The notes beneath the pieces were generated by a model. That model saw nothing but the letters and a program-made list of their open reading frames with translations. It was not told the origin of the DNA and did not search any database. Position numbers and translations under genes: made by a program. A DNA stretch of 64,000 bases, from contig NC_071328.1 in NCBI RefSeq assembly GCF_010183535.1, positions 14,322,001 to 14,386,000 of the forward strand, given 5' to 3'. Each line of letters begins with the position of its first letter. The first letter of the stretch is position 1. Source of the stretch: Caenorhabditis remanei. Its lineage: Eukaryota; Nematoda; Chromadorea; Rhabditida; Rhabditidae. Shown here piece by piece: positions 21,057 through 32,037 of the stretch.

Positions 21057-22031
21057 TCAGTTCAATGTGACAGACATTACAATACATTGGCCCCTACTTC
21101 TGATAATTGCCTTCTTTGATCCATCATCAGTCTGGATAACCTTCCCATGTAAGTCCTCCAAATTCATTCCCAAAATCGTCGCTAAAAAACTTGTAATATT
21201 TCGACTCTGGATCTCTAGACGCTCTAGATTTGGAAACCCTCCACTCTTCCAATTCTTGAGTATCTCGTCCAAATCCTTGTTTTCCAGGCGAGACTTCTGT
21301 ATATTAATGGAAGAACATGGACAGGACAACAGAGTTTGTAGAGTGACCCAATTGGAATTCATGATAGTAATCTTCTGAGGCCATGAAGTGAAAGCTGGTA
21401 TGATATCAGAATCAAAAGTAGACGAGATGATTAGATTCTCGACCATTCCAAGTTTATTGGATATTTGGTTCCAGAAGTGTTGATCTTCTGCTCTTTCAAA
21501 GTTAATAGTGAGCGTCTTGAATTCCTCTTGCAGATCAAACAACTCAGAAATTGTTTTTTCATATGAATCATTACAATAGTTATTATTAATTGAAAATTTG
21601 CATCGAAATATCTTCAAGAGATGTCGAATAACAGATATAAATCCTTCTTGATGATTCCTCCAGAATGTTTTGATTCCATGGTGGACGGAGATCACAGACA
21701 CAGTACGCCCTTCAACTTTGATACTGTTCGGATCGCATATTCCGTAGTTGAAATGAGCGAAGATTTCAAATGAATCTTTGTAGTTTTCAGAGTAAACTTT
21801 GATTTCGTGGCATGAGCAGTCCAGATTGACTATAACTTTTTGAGAGTACATACGAGCATTATTGATTTGAATAGAGACTTTCTTGGAGCAGAGGGAGAGT
21901 TGGATTCTGGAAAAAGAGAATAGTATTGTTTGATTAATAATGTTAACTCACTTTTCTCCGATATTCAATGATTTGAATATCTCACACAGGACCACTCCGG
22001 GAAGACGGAGGAGGGGAAAGGGAGAAGTCAT
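21057..22031 (-). CDS. F-box locus 13, FBXB/FBA_2-type protein, 309 aa
   Basis: Exon 1 is 21952-22031 (MTSPFPLLRLPGVVLCEIFK), exon 2 is 21057-21906, intron 45 nt, the shortest of the complete genes. After the F-box: MYSQKVIVNLDCSCHEIKVY. Central WRNHQEGFISVIRHLLKIFR. C-terminus KDLDEILKNWKSGGFPNLER and VIQTDDGSKKAIIRSRGQ, ending VMSVTLN, four residues short of the usual SVTPFE. Head to head with locus 14. Complete. Confidence 0.92.
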
Positions 22032-22127
22032 TGAGGCAGAGATAGAAGACGACGAAATGAGCATGAAGAGAAAAGGAATAATGAGACCGAGACTGAGGAG
22101 TGTGTGAATAGAATCTGTGAATGGAGG

Positions 22128-22292
22128 ACCTGCGTTTCGTGGCGAGACCACACCATCTGTCGTACTGTGATGGTCTTTGGGAAAAATGACGAATCGATCG
22201 ACCCCAGTACCACCATTACGCACACAATCGCTGTGTCATTATTCCCATAGGGTTATTGTGGTCTCGCCACGAAACGCAGACACTCCTCTTTT
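22128..22292. promoter_or_regulatory. Palindromic bidirectional promoter, loci 13/14
   Basis: Left arm CCTGCGTTTCGTGGCGAGAC (22129-22148; the GAGT box is deleted), right arm TGGTCTCGCCACGAAACGCA (22259-22278). Loop ACCACCATTACGCACACAAT. Confidence 0.73.
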
Positions 22293-22363
22293 CCCAGATT
22301 CTATTTACACATCTCATTACTCTCTGTCGTATCTCCTCATTTCATTCCCACCCGTCTTTGCCG

Positions 22364-23357
22364 ATGCCTCCCTTTCCCCTCCTCCGCCTTCCTGGAGTGG
22401 TTCTGTTCGATGTATTCAAATCATTGAGTATCAGAGAGAAGTGAGTTAACCCTATGAACCTAACCTGACTAATTATTATCTATTTCCAGAATCTTGCTCT
22501 CCCTTTGCTCCAAGAGAATCTCCACTCAAATCAATAACGCTCAATTCTACTCTCAAAAGGTTATAGTCGATCTGGACATGTTATACCAAGGAATCAGAGT
22601 TCACACTGAAAATAACAGAGATTCATTTGAAATCTACATTTGTCCTGATTCCATGATAAGGCGCAATTTAATTACTCGACAGTTCTTTGTCGAATGTTGT
22701 ACTGTAAGAACAATTTTCATCCCCACAGGAATCTCAACATTTTGGAAAAATCATCAAGAAGGATTTCCATCCATGATTCGGCATCTATCAAAGATGTTTC
22801 AATGCAAGATTTCAACTAAGAGCAGTTGTAATGAAAGTGATTTATTTCAAGAAACAATCTCAAATTCGTGTGATCTACAATTGGAATTCAAGAAGCTCAC
22901 TATTCACCTTAATGGATCAAGAGATCAAAACTTGTTCTGGTATCAGATATCCAGTAACTTGGAATTGGTTGAGAGTCTTTGCATCTCATCTGTTCCTGAT
23001 CCCGGTTTCAGGCCAGTGTTCACTTCATGGCCACAGAATATTTTTATTGGGAATTCCGCTTGGTTCACTGTGGAATATCTTTTGGCGTGCACGTGCACTA
23101 CAATTACACTTGAGGATTCTTCTCTGGAAAACAAGGATTTGGAAGAGATACTCAAGATTTGGAAGGCCGGAGGGTTTCCGAATCTAGAGCGTCTGAAGAT
23201 CCATAGTCGAAATATTACAAGTACTGGAACGACGATTTTAGGAATGAATTCAGAAGAATTATACAAGAAGGATATCGAAACTGAGGATGGATCAAAGAAG
23301 GCATTTATCAGAATCAGAGACCAATGTCTTGAAATGTCTGTGACTCCACTAGAATGA
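22364..23357 (+). CDS. F-box locus 14, FBXB/FBA_2-type protein, 314 aa
   Basis: Exon 1 is 22364-22440 (MPPFPLLRLPGVVLFDVFKS), exon 2 is 22490-23357, intron 49 nt. Central FWKNHQEGFPSMIRHLSKMF, then SNSCDLQLEFKKLTIHLNGS with Ser-Cys in place of Leu-Phe before DLQ. The C-terminus is KDLEEILKIWKAGGFPNLER; the usual VIQTDDGSKKA is changed to DIETEDGSKKAFI, the only complete copy here with that change. AATAAA follows the stop by about 30 nt. Complete. Confidence 0.92.
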
Positions 23358-24414
23358 ACATTACATATTGAAATGAGAATTCGATAATAAACATTTTTAT
23401 TCAATTTTGTCATCTCTTTTCGAAAATCAGTAGCAAGCGCTGCGAGGTGCCTATTTTAAAATTCTCTCTTTGTCTAGAAGAAAAACAGCTAGCAATACAC
23501 ATGAGAGCATATGAAGTGGCCCACAAGGTCACAAAGGAGAAGTAGGAGATCATAATAAGGCCATGGAAAAGATTATTGGGTATAACACGGTCTCCTATGC
23601 GTGAAAACTCTACCGGGCAAACGTTTGAAACACTCCACCTTCCCGGAAAACGTATCAACTTGACCGGAAGTTTTTGATACGAGAAATCGTTGGTTGAAAA
23701 GGAGGGTGAATGCTCTAGCTGGGTGACCCCAGACTTGGATAATTGAACTTTTATCTATTTAAAAGAAGTGACCTTTCGCATATAGAAAAGAATTTCCTAT
23801 ATTTTGATATGCAATAGTAATACCAACTTAAGCTCTGGAAGCCAGTGAACGCGAAACAGAAAAACCCAAAAAACTTGACCGAATTCGAGACAATGTAATC
23901 GACTATTTTTTGTTCACGTCTGATTTTTTAGTTCTAAAGTTCTAGAAGTGCAAAAGTTCAGTGATTCGAGTGGTTGGGTCATCCTTTCTGTACAAAAACC
24001 ATATTGGCTGTTACTGAAGAAATTAATTGAGCTTGAGTGTTCCGACGCTAGTGGTAAGGTGGAACCGCGTCAGGTTTAATACGAGAATAACAACAAGGGA
24101 GAGGTCCAACAACGTACTAAACCTGACCCGGTTCCACCTTAGCGTCGGAACATGGTGCATCGATATCACAAACACCGGTATCGCAAACAATACCACCACA
24201 TTGAGTGCTCGGTAATTCTTTTCAGAAGATGTCCTTGCTTGTCTCGTTTGACTTGATGTGAATTTTCTGTATCGGTGGGAATAAAATTAGTTCTTCTAGT
24301 CAGGGAATGGATCCCGAAATAGATACCTCACAGTGTTTGCTTCTGATTTTAAAGGAGAGCTAACAAATTGAATGAATATGTTTATTATAGAATTCTTATA
24401 TCAATATGTTATGT
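23358..24414. repeat. Intergenic repeats between loci 14 and 15
   Basis: 23410-23540 (AATCAGTAGCAAGCGCTGCG ... AGCTAGCAATACACATGAGA ... GTGGCCCACAAGGTCACAA) matches 33600-33720 and, more weakly, 30310-30420. 24038-24152 is a separate hairpin. 24340-24414 is the 3' end of locus 15. No gene is supported. Confidence 0.5.
24038..24152. repeat. Short inverted-repeat hairpin
   Basis: Left arm TGTTCCGACGCT, six extra bases, AAGGTGGAACCGCGTCAGGT; right arm is its inverse ACCTGACCCGGTTCCACCTT then AGCGTCGGAACA. The loop is about 40 nt (TACGAGAATAACAACAAGGG ...). I see no second copy in the window. Confidence 0.7.
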
Positions 24415-25092
24415 TTATTCAAATGGAATTACAAACATTTCAATGCTTTGGGCGTAAGTTTCAGCATAAGTTTTGATAAATGCCTTCTTTGATCCATCAT
24501 CAGTTTGGATGACCATTCCGTTTAATTCCCTGAAAGTCGTTCCCAAAATATGTCCTCCGTTATCCGTGATCATCAGGCTATCGAGCCGCATACAGTTTAG
24601 ATTCGATAACCCTCCCGCCTTCCAATTTTTGAGTATCACATCCAAATCCTTGTTTTTCATATGAGACTTTCTGTGTGTAATTGTAGTGCAAGTGCACGCT
24701 AAAAGAGTTTATTAGATATCTGGTTCCACAACAAGATCCGATCTTCTGATCCATTAAGTTCAATAATGACCGTCTTAAATTCCATTCGTAGATCAAACAA
24801 CATTGCAATTGTTGGTTGATATAAATCACTATTATAGCAACTAATATTAGTTGAAAGTTTGCATTTAAACATCTTCAGTAGATGTTGAATAACAGATAGA
24901 AATCCTTCTCGATTATTCTTCCATAGTGTTGTAATTCCTTTTGGTATCGAAATAACTCTTACACTACAACATGCAATAGAAAATTGATGAGTATTTGAAT
25001 TGTGACTTTTCCAGGAATCTGAATAAATGGAGATTTCGAATATATCTCTGGTATTTTCAGAGTAAACTCTGATTTTGTAGCTGAAGCAGTCA
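24415..25092 (-). pseudogene. F-box locus 15, 5'-truncated with internal deletion
   Basis: Only exon 2 sequence remains, from DCFSYKIRVYSEN to the C-terminus FVIPFE. Exon 1, the intron and the first 25 codons of exon 2 are gone: coding sequence joins the promoter flank (CTCACTATTCCCTTTCGTTG) directly near 25092. A second, out-of-frame deletion joins WNQISNK to the LACTCTTIT block near 24705-24715, losing about 38 codons. The final block (KDLDVILKNWKAGGLSNLNC, VIQTDDGSKKAFI) is intact and carries a small repeat, YAETYAQ. Confidence 0.87.
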
Positions 25093-25131
25093 ACGAAAGG
25101 GAATAGTGAGATGTATAAATAGAATCTGGGA

Positions 25132-25287
25132 AAGGAGGAGTGCGTGCGTTTCGTGGCGAGACCACACAGTCTGTCATTCAGCCTTGGTCTATGGGAACGA
25201 TCGACTGCTTGCGCAATGGTAGTACTGGGGTCTATCGATCCGTTATTCTTCCCATATACATCTAAGGTCTCGCCACAAAACGCAGGA
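25132..25287. promoter_or_regulatory. Palindromic promoter between two truncated genes (15/16)
   Basis: Left arm GTGCGTGCGTTTCGTGGCGA (25140-25159), right arm AAGGTCTCGCCACAAAACGC (25264-25283). Loop GCTTGCGCAATGGTAGTACT is in reverse orientation. Both flanking genes have lost exon 1, yet the palindrome is preserved. Confidence 0.72.
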
Positions 25288-25897
25288 ACTCAGCGGAACA
25301 AGCAACCACCCGGATTTGCAACAGTATCGAATCAAAAGGTATACTGTACCTGTGATCTCCTACAACAAAGGCATCAAAACATTCTGGGAAAATTATCGAG
25401 AGGGATATCTAACTGTTATTCAACATCTATTGAAGATGTTTCAATGCAAGATTTCCACTAATATTAATTGTTGCTATAGTAATTTATTTCAACCAACAAT
25501 TTCAAAGTTGTTTGATCTACGAATGGAATTTAAGACAATCACTATTGAACTTGTTGGATCAGAAGATCGAATCTTGTTGTGGAACCAGATATCCAATAAA
25601 CTTGAACTGGTCGAGGATCTTACAATCATATGCGCTTGCGCTACAATTACACTCGAGGATTCTCGCCTGAAAAACAAGGATGTGGATAAGATACTTAGAA
25701 AATGGAAGACTGGAGGATTTCCGAATCTAGAGCGTCTGAAGATCCATGGTCGAAATATTACAAATAATGGAACGACTATTTTGGAAATGGATTGGATGGA
25801 ATTAAACGTAATGGTTATCCAAACTGATGACGGATCAAAGAATGCAACTATCAAAACTAACGTCCGAAGTATTGAAATGTCTGTGATTTTGTTTTAA
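25288..25897 (+). pseudogene. F-box locus 16, 5'-truncated with internal deletion
   Basis: The sequence starts within exon 2 (HPDLQQYRIKRYTVPVISYN) immediately after the promoter arm; exon 1, the intron and about 50 codons are missing. The frame is then open to the stop at 25895-25897. An in-frame deletion of about 35 codons joins LVEDLTII to CACATITLEDSRLKNKDVDK, so SWPQ..FTLE..L is absent. Ending MSVILF. It could be transcribed from the adjacent promoter but has no F-box. Confidence 0.85.
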
Positions 25898-26218
25898 TAA
25901 GCATAACATTACTCAAAGATAAAGCAGCTAAGAATTAAAAAAAAACCTCACACTTGGAAACAGTTAGACTTTTTATTGAATACAGATAAATAACAAAAGT
26001 AAGAAAAGGTGTGAAAAATCATAAAAACATTAGAAATGAGAAAAAGAAGATAGGTTCTGCCGTCCGATTTTTTATATCGAGAGGAGCGGAGCATGAATGT
26101 GAAAAACAAGGGGAATAGCCGTAATGAATACTAATATAGATCCGGTTTGATTCGATTTTTCTAATATAAATGACGAAGTTGATATTCGGAGAAGGGGAGA
26201 GAGTACATTAAATTGTGA
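25898..26218 (-). repeat. Distal 3' flank of locus 17
   Basis: On the minus strand this is the long 3' flank unit described at 18860, ending with ATTTATCTGTATTCAATAAA near 25970. 25898-25960 is the tail of locus 16 and a short A-rich spacer. Confidence 0.5.
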
Positions 26219-27214
26219 TTATGCAACTGGAGTTACAAACATTTCAAGTCTACCGTAATCAATGTCAAAAGTTGTCTTTTTTGATCCATCATCAGCTTGG
26301 ACATCCTTTCCATGCAATTCCGATGGATTCATTCCCATAATAGTTGTTCCATTATTTGTGATACCTTGACTATAGACGCATAGATATTCTAGATTCGGAA
26401 ATCCTCCAGTTTTCCATTTTTTGAGTGTCTCCTCCAAATCCTTGTTTCCCAAATGAGAGCAGCCGAGTGTAATTCTAGTGGAAGTGCACGCCAAAAGATA
26501 TTCCAGAGTGAACCAAGCGGAAGTAAAGATGCTAATCTTCTGTGGCCATGAAGTGAAAACTGGTGTGAAACCAGGATTATTATCTGATACGATTCTAAGA
26601 TCCTCAACCAATCCAAAATTACTGGATATCTGATTCCACAAGGTTTGATCCTGTGATTCATTAAGGTAAAAAGTCAAATTCTTTAATTCCACTTGTAGAT
26701 TGAGCAACTCAGAAGTTATTGGTTGCAATGAATCATTATCATAGTAACCAATACTAATCGAAATCTTGCATCGAAATATCTTCAATAAATGTTGAGTAAC
26801 AGATAGAAACCCTTTTTGATGATTATTCCAGAAAATTTGGATACTTTTGAAACAGAAGACCACAGGTACAGTACGCCCTCCAATTTGATATTGTTGAATA
26901 TTCCGATGGATTTTTGTTCCAGTGTCGGAGCTATTGAAGATATGAAATCTTTCTTTGCTATGTTTAGAGTGAATGCTGATTTTGTGGCTTAAGAAGTCCA
27001 GATCGATCATAACTTTTTGAGAGTATAAATGAGCAATATTGATTTGAGTGACGGTTTTCTTGGAGCAGAGGGAAAGCTTGATTCTGGAAAGACGAGAGGA
27101 AATTAGTCAGATTAGGTTAGTTAGATATACTTACTTTTCTCCGATACTCAATGATTTGAATACTTCGAAAAGGACCAAACGAGGAAGACGGAGGAGTTGA
27201 AAGGGGGAAGGCAT
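26219..27214 (-). CDS. F-box locus 17, FBXB/FBA_2-type protein, 314 aa
   Basis: Exon 1 is 27135-27214 (MPSPFQLLRLPRLVLFEVFK), exon 2 is 26219-27083, intron 51 nt (GTAAGT donor). After the F-box: LYSQKVMIDLDFLSHKISIH, like locus 31. Central WNNHQKGFLSVTQHLLKIFR. One codon is missing in NESQDQTLWNQISS compared with paralogues. C-terminus KDLEETLKKWKTGGFPNLEY and DVQADDGSKKTTFDIDYG, ending MFVTPVA. Complete; its partner (locus 18) is broken. Confidence 0.91.
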
Positions 27215-27309
27215 TGGGGCAGAGATAGAAGACGATGAAATGAGAAGGAGAATGAGGAGAGGGGAGTAATGAGATAAGACTGAGGAATGTGTAAATAGAA
27301 TCTGAGGTT

Positions 27310-27592
27310 GGAGGAGTGTCTGCGTTTCGCGGCGAGACCACGCCATCTGTCGTTCTGTGATGGTCTATGGGAAGAATGGCGGGTCGACAGACCCCCAGTA
27401 CTACGATTGCGCACACAGTGACTCCGTTATATTCGACTGGATGAGTTATAAGAGGCGAGACCTATGGGAAAATAACGGATCGATCGACCCTAGTACTACC
27501 GTTGCGCACACAGCCAATCATAACCATAGACCGGCACAAAACGACAGATGGTGTGGTCTCGCCACGAAACGCAGGCACTCCTCCAACCACAT
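27310..27592. promoter_or_regulatory. Expanded palindromic promoter, loci 17/18
   Basis: Outer arms GTCTGCGTTTCGCGGCGAGA (27319-27338) and TGGTCTCGCCACGAAACGCA (27553-27572). The interior has two loop motifs, ACTACGATTGCGCACACAGT and ACTACCGTTGCGCACACAGC, and two GGGAAAATAACGG-type inner arms, so the module is internally duplicated (about 280 bp instead of 160). Confidence 0.72.
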
Positions 27593-27659
27593 TCAATTTG
27601 TACATCTCATTACTCCCCTTCACCTCATACTCATTTCGTCGTCTTCTATCTGTGCCCCA

Positions 27660-28629
27660 ATGTCTTCCCCATTCCCCCTCCTCCGTCTTCCCCGATTGGT
27701 CCTGTGCGAGGTATTCAAATCATTGAGTATCGGAGAAAAGTTGGTTAACCCTATTAACCTATCTGACTAATTCCTTCCGTATTTTCAGAATCAAGCTCTC
27801 CTTCTGCTCCAAGAAAATTTCTATTCAAATCAATAATGCTCGTTTGTACTCTCAAAAAGTTATAGTCGATCTAGACATATTAAACCAAGGAATCGAAGTT
27901 TACTCCGGGAATTACGTAGATTTTTTTTAAATCTCCATTTATCCTGATTTCTGGAAAAGTCACAATTCAAATACTCAACAATGTTCTATCGCATGTTGTG
28001 CATTTCTATCCACTATTGAAAATCTATTGAAGATGTTTCAATGCAAATTTTCAACTACTATTAGACACTATAATAGTGATTTATATCAACCAGCAATTCC
28101 AATGTTGTTAGATCGACAGGTGGAATTTGAGAGGATCTCTATTCGCCATAATGGATCAGAGGACGAAAAGTTGTTGTTTAACCAAATATCCAGTAATCTT
28201 GGACTGGTCGAGGATCTTAGAATCTATTCTGTTTATGATCATAGCTTTAGACTAGTTTTCACTTCATGGCCACAGAATATTACTATCTTGAGTTCCGCTT
28301 GGTTCACTCTGGAATATCTTTTGGCGTGCACTTGCAGTAGAATTACACTTTGGAATTCTCTTCTGGGAAACAAGGATACGGATGAGATACTCAAGAATTG
28401 GAAGGCTGGAGGGTTTTCGAATCTAGAATATCTGTACGTCGAAAGTCAAAATATTACAAATAATGGAGAACTGATTTTGGGAATGAATTTGATGGAATTA
28501 GCCAGAACTGTTATCCAAACTGATGATGGATCAAAGAACGGAACTATTAGACTTGACACCGGAAGTATTGAAATGTCTGTTACTCTCTTTGAACAAACAA
28601 AACTTAATGTACTTTCTCCCTTTTTTTAA
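27660..28629 (+). pseudogene. F-box locus 18, nonsense codon and lost stop
   Basis: Exon 1 is 27660-27739 (MSSPFPLLRLPRLVLCEVFK) and exon 2 starts at 27789. The donor is GTTGGT rather than GTGAGT. In exon 2 the codons GTAGATTTTTTT are followed by TAA at 27928-27930, where paralogues have GAA; downstream sequence stays in the same frame through FSTTIRHYNSDLYQPAIPML and the full C-terminal block. The normal stop is changed to CAA (SVTLFEQTKLN...), adding 13 codons to 28629. Three separate defects make this a pseudogene. Confidence 0.85.
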
Positions 28630-29067
28630 AACTCATTTATATTTTCAGAATTCTATATTATTATTCCTTATGTCTCTTCTCTCACTTTCCACATTCCTGC
28701 TCCGCCCCTTTCATTCAAAAGATAGAACATGAGCGTCTTATGATATTTTTTTTCCATTTCTAATTTCTTTATGATTTTTCTAGGACAGATGAGAGCAAGC
28801 ACGTGTTCTCGGTGAACAGTTTCAAACTTCACTGGTCAGATCCGCCTGCTTTTAAGAAACCTCAAATCAAGAGATTCTTAATCAAAATTCTCCTCCAACC
28901 GATTACTCGCGATTGGAAGCGATAATGCAACTGCGCTTCGCTGGACAAAGCTCAAGTGTTGACGGATTATCGTGAAACACAGACCACAGATTCTATTTAC
29001 ACTGTTGTCTCATCTCATTACTTCCTTCTTCTCATACTTATTTCATCGTCGTTCTATCTCTGTCTCG
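28630..29067. repeat. 3' flank of locus 18 and start of locus 19 region
   Basis: 28640-28790 is a plus-strand copy of the distal 3' flank unit (CACATTCCTGCTCCGCCCCT, TCTAATTTCTTTATGATTTT). 28800-28960 is unassigned. 28980-29067 contains ACCACAGATTCTATTTACAC, a residue of a promoter flank, but the palindrome itself is gone. Confidence 0.45.
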
Positions 29068-29675
29068 ATGTCTTCCCCATTTTCTCTCCTCAGTCTTCCT
29101 CAATTGGTTCAGCTCAAGGTATTCAAATCATTGGATATCGGAGAAAAGTGAGTTAATCTTATAAACCTGTTTTCACATCTTTCTTTATTTTTATTAATTT
29201 TCTTTATTCAATAAAACGTCTAATTGTTCCCAAGTTTGATGTTCTTCTTCCACTCACACCAACACATCGAATTAGAAAACTCACTCGGCAAATGTCGTCA
29301 AGTATCGGCCCAATTTTGCGTGATCAGAGCCAGTTTTCAATTCATGGCCGCAGAATATTACTATCAAGAGTTCCGCTTTGTTCACTCTGGAATATCTTTT
29401 TTTTTTGCACTTGCACTGCTATTACACTCAAAGGGTCTCATTTGGAAAACAAGGATTTGGACGGGATACTCAAAAAGTGGAAGGCTGGAGGATTTCAGAA
29501 TCTAGAATATCTGTACATCGAAAGCCAAAGTATTACAAATAGTGGAGAACTGATTTTGGGAATGAATTTGAGAGAGTTAGACGGAAAGGAAATTCAAACT
29601 GATGATGGATCGAAGAAACCAAGTATTAGCAATCATTTTGGTATTACTGAAATGTCTGTAATTCCATTTCAATAA
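29068..29675 (+). pseudogene. F-box locus 19, exon 2 mostly replaced
   Basis: Exon 1 (29068-29147, MSSPFSLLSLPQLVQLKVFK) and its GTGAGT donor are present. Instead of intron and exon 2 there follows a distal 3' flank unit (29165-29270), then the last third of an exon 2 from SQFSIHGRRI-like sequence at about 29331 to the stop at 29673-29675. A T11 run near 29397-29408 shifts the frame before CTCTAITLKGSHLENKDLDG. The end is VIPFQ. The structure suggests a fusion of pieces from two gene copies. Confidence 0.83.
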
Positions 29676-29702
29676 CCTTTACAGATTGGAGTGAGAATTC
29701 TA

Positions 29703-30268
29703 GGCTCTATTCCAGTTTAGATGTCCTTTAAAAACTCAAACGTCCCTTAAAACACTTAAACGTCCCTTAAAACATTTAGACGTCCCTTGAAACACTTAAA
29801 CGTCCTTTGAAACTCTAATTTTTTAAAACGTCCTTTCAAAAGTTTAGACTTCCCAAAAAACGTTTAAACGTCCCATAAAATGTTTAGACGTCCCTTGTAA
29901 TCCCAAAATATAGTTCTGAAGATTTAAACGTCCCAAAAAACATTTAAACGTCCCAAAAAATATTTAGACGTCCCTTGAACACTTTCAGTGGCTTTTAGTG
30001 TTGAAGGGACGTCTAAACATTTTTTGGGACGTTTAAATGTTTTTTGGGACGTCTAAGTATTTAAAACCAAATTTTCGGACTTCAAGGGACGTCTCAATAT
30101 TTAATGGGACGTCTAAACGTTTTTTGGGACACCTAAATGTTTTTTGGGACGATTAAACATTTTTAAACATATTTGGGATCCGAAAAGACGTTTAAATGTT
30201 TCAAAGGACGTCTAAGTGTTTTTTGGGACGTTCAAGTTTTCATAGGACATCTAAACTGTAATAGAGCC
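29703..30268. mobile_element. 566-bp foldback element with internal minisatellite
   Basis: Terminal inverted repeats GGCTCTATTCCAGTTTAGAT(GTCC) and its inverse at 30245-30268 match at 23 of 24 positions. The left arm is built of tandem units of about 18-20 bp around TTTAAACGTCCC; the right arm holds the same units inverted (GGGACGTTTAAA), with the centre near 30000. Flanks GAATTCTA and AAATGCTA agree at 6 of 8 positions, consistent with a decayed 8-bp target duplication. It sits in the 3' end of locus 19, just before AATAAA. No transposase is encoded. Confidence 0.8.
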
Positions 30269-30823
30269 AAATGCTATAATAAAGACTCTCATTCAATCTT
30301 GTTAGTTCTCTTTGAAAATCAGTAGCAAACACTGTGAGGTATCTGTTTTGCTATTTATTCACTGGCTAGAAGAAAACAGCTCGGAATACACATCATACCA
30401 TATAAAGTCGCTCACATTTAAATGAGTGACATTCTAAGAGAAAATCAAATGGGGAAATACTTGGCGACCCTCTATTATTGGCTCTGATCACGCTAGGACT
30501 TGGCGACATTTCCTGGTGTCGATGTATTGGTGTGAGTAGAGGAAGAAGAACATCAAACTTGGGAACAATTAGACTTTTTATTGAATACAGATGAATAATA
30601 AAAGTAACAAAATGTGTGAAACATCATAAAGACATTAGAAACAAGAAAAAAAGATGAGGTGCTACCGTCCCATCTTTTATATTGAGAGGAGCGGAGCAGG
30701 AATGTGAAAAGCAGGGGGAATAGAGGTAATGAATACTAATATAGATCCGGTTCGATTTGAATCTTCTGATATAAATGACGAAGTTGTTTTTCGGAGAAGG
30801 GGAGAGAGTACATTAAGTTGTGA
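30269..30823. repeat. Interval before locus 20: repeat copy and 3' flank unit
   Basis: 30269-30290 is the displaced AATAAA end of locus 19. 30305-30425 resembles 23410-23540. 30540-30823 is the minus-strand distal 3' flank unit of locus 20 with ATTCATCTGTATTCAATAAA near 30575. Confidence 0.5.
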
Positions 30824-31767
30824 TTATTCAACTGGAGTTACGTAGACTTCAATTCTACCGTTACCAGTGTTAATAGTTGCCTTCTTTGTTCCATCATTAG
30901 TTCGGATAACACTTCCCCCCAATTCCAATTGATTTAATCTCCAAATCGTCGTTTTATTATTTGAAATGTAGTCCCTATCGACCAGCAGATATTCTAGATT
31001 CGGGAACCCTCCAGCCTTCCACTTTCGAAGTACCACATCCAAATCCTTGTTTCCCAAATGAGATTTTCCGAGTGTAATAGTAGTGCAAGTGCACGCCAAA
31101 AAATGTTCCAGTGTAAACCAAGCGGAATTTATGATACCAATTTTCTGTGGCCATGAAGTGAAAACTGGAATGAAATCAGGCTTAAGAATAGATGAGAGTT
31201 CAAGATCCTCAACCAGTTCAAATTTATTGGATATTTGGTTGAACAAGAGCTCATCTTCAGATCTTTTAAGGGAAATAGTGAGCTTTTTGAATTCCACATG
31301 CGGATCCAACAAGATTGAAACCATTGGTTGATATAAATCACAATTATGGCAACTAACATTGGTTGTGACTTTGCATTGGAACATCTTCAATACATTTCGA
31401 GTAATAGAAATCCTTCTTTATGGTTCTTCGAGAATATTTGGACTCCTCTTGAGATATTTGAATTTTGACCTATCCCGGAATCTGGATAAGTGAAGATTTC
31501 AAATATATCTTTGTTATTTTCAGAGAGAACTCTGATATTTTGCTTTAAGATGTCCAGAACAAGTATAACTTTTTGAGAGTGCGAACGAGAAATATTGATC
31601 TGAGACGTTTTTTTGGAGCAGAGGGAGAGCTTGATTCTGGAAATACGGGAGAAATTAGTCAGGTTAGATTATATATATATGTTAACTTACTTCTCTACGA
31701 TACTCAACGATTTGAACACCTCACGTAGAATCAATTGAGGAAGACGGAGGAGGGGAAGGGGAGGCAT
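30824..31767 (-). pseudogene. F-box locus 20, frameshift before the central block
   Basis: Exon 1 is 31691-31767 (MPPLPLLRLPQLILREVFKS), exon 2 is 30824-31636. A segment of about 15 codons carrying the QQFSIAGC-type motif is missing in frame. Then about 4 nt are lost near 31395-31405, so that NHKEGFL runs out of frame before TRNVLKMFQCKVTTNVSCHN. The remainder is open to the end, EVYVTPVE. Exon 1 is almost the same as that of locus 21 across the promoter (LRLPQLILREVFKS in both), unlike the rest of the array. Confidence 0.84.
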
Positions 31768-31814
31768 TGGCAGAGGCTGGTGGGGATGATGTGTAAATAG
31801 GGGATCTGAGGTTG

Positions 31815-31980
31815 TAGGAGTGCCTGCGTTTCATGGCGAGACCTCACCATCTGTCAGAGATGTCTTTGGGAAGAATAACGGATCGATCGACCCTTGTACC
31901 ACCATTGCGCACACAATCGCTCTGTTATTTTCCCATAGGCTTGTTGTGGTCTCGCCACGAACGCAGGCACTCCTCCATCC
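31815..31980. promoter_or_regulatory. Palindromic bidirectional promoter, loci 20/21
   Basis: Left arm GTGCCTGCGTTTCATGGCGA (31819-31838), right arm TGTGGTCTCGCCACGAACGC (31945-31964). Inner arms GGGAAGAATAACGGATCGAT and TCTGTTATTTTCCCATAGGC, loop ACCACCATTGCGCACACAAT. Confidence 0.75.
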
Positions 31981-32037
31981 TCAGATTATATTTACACATC
32001 TCGATTCTTCTCATTTCATCCCCACCAGTCTCTCCCG

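Noticed and set aside
29703..30268. CRISPR-like array of short repeats
   Set aside because: Eukaryotic context; units abut without unique spacers and are inverted about a centre, as in a foldback element.
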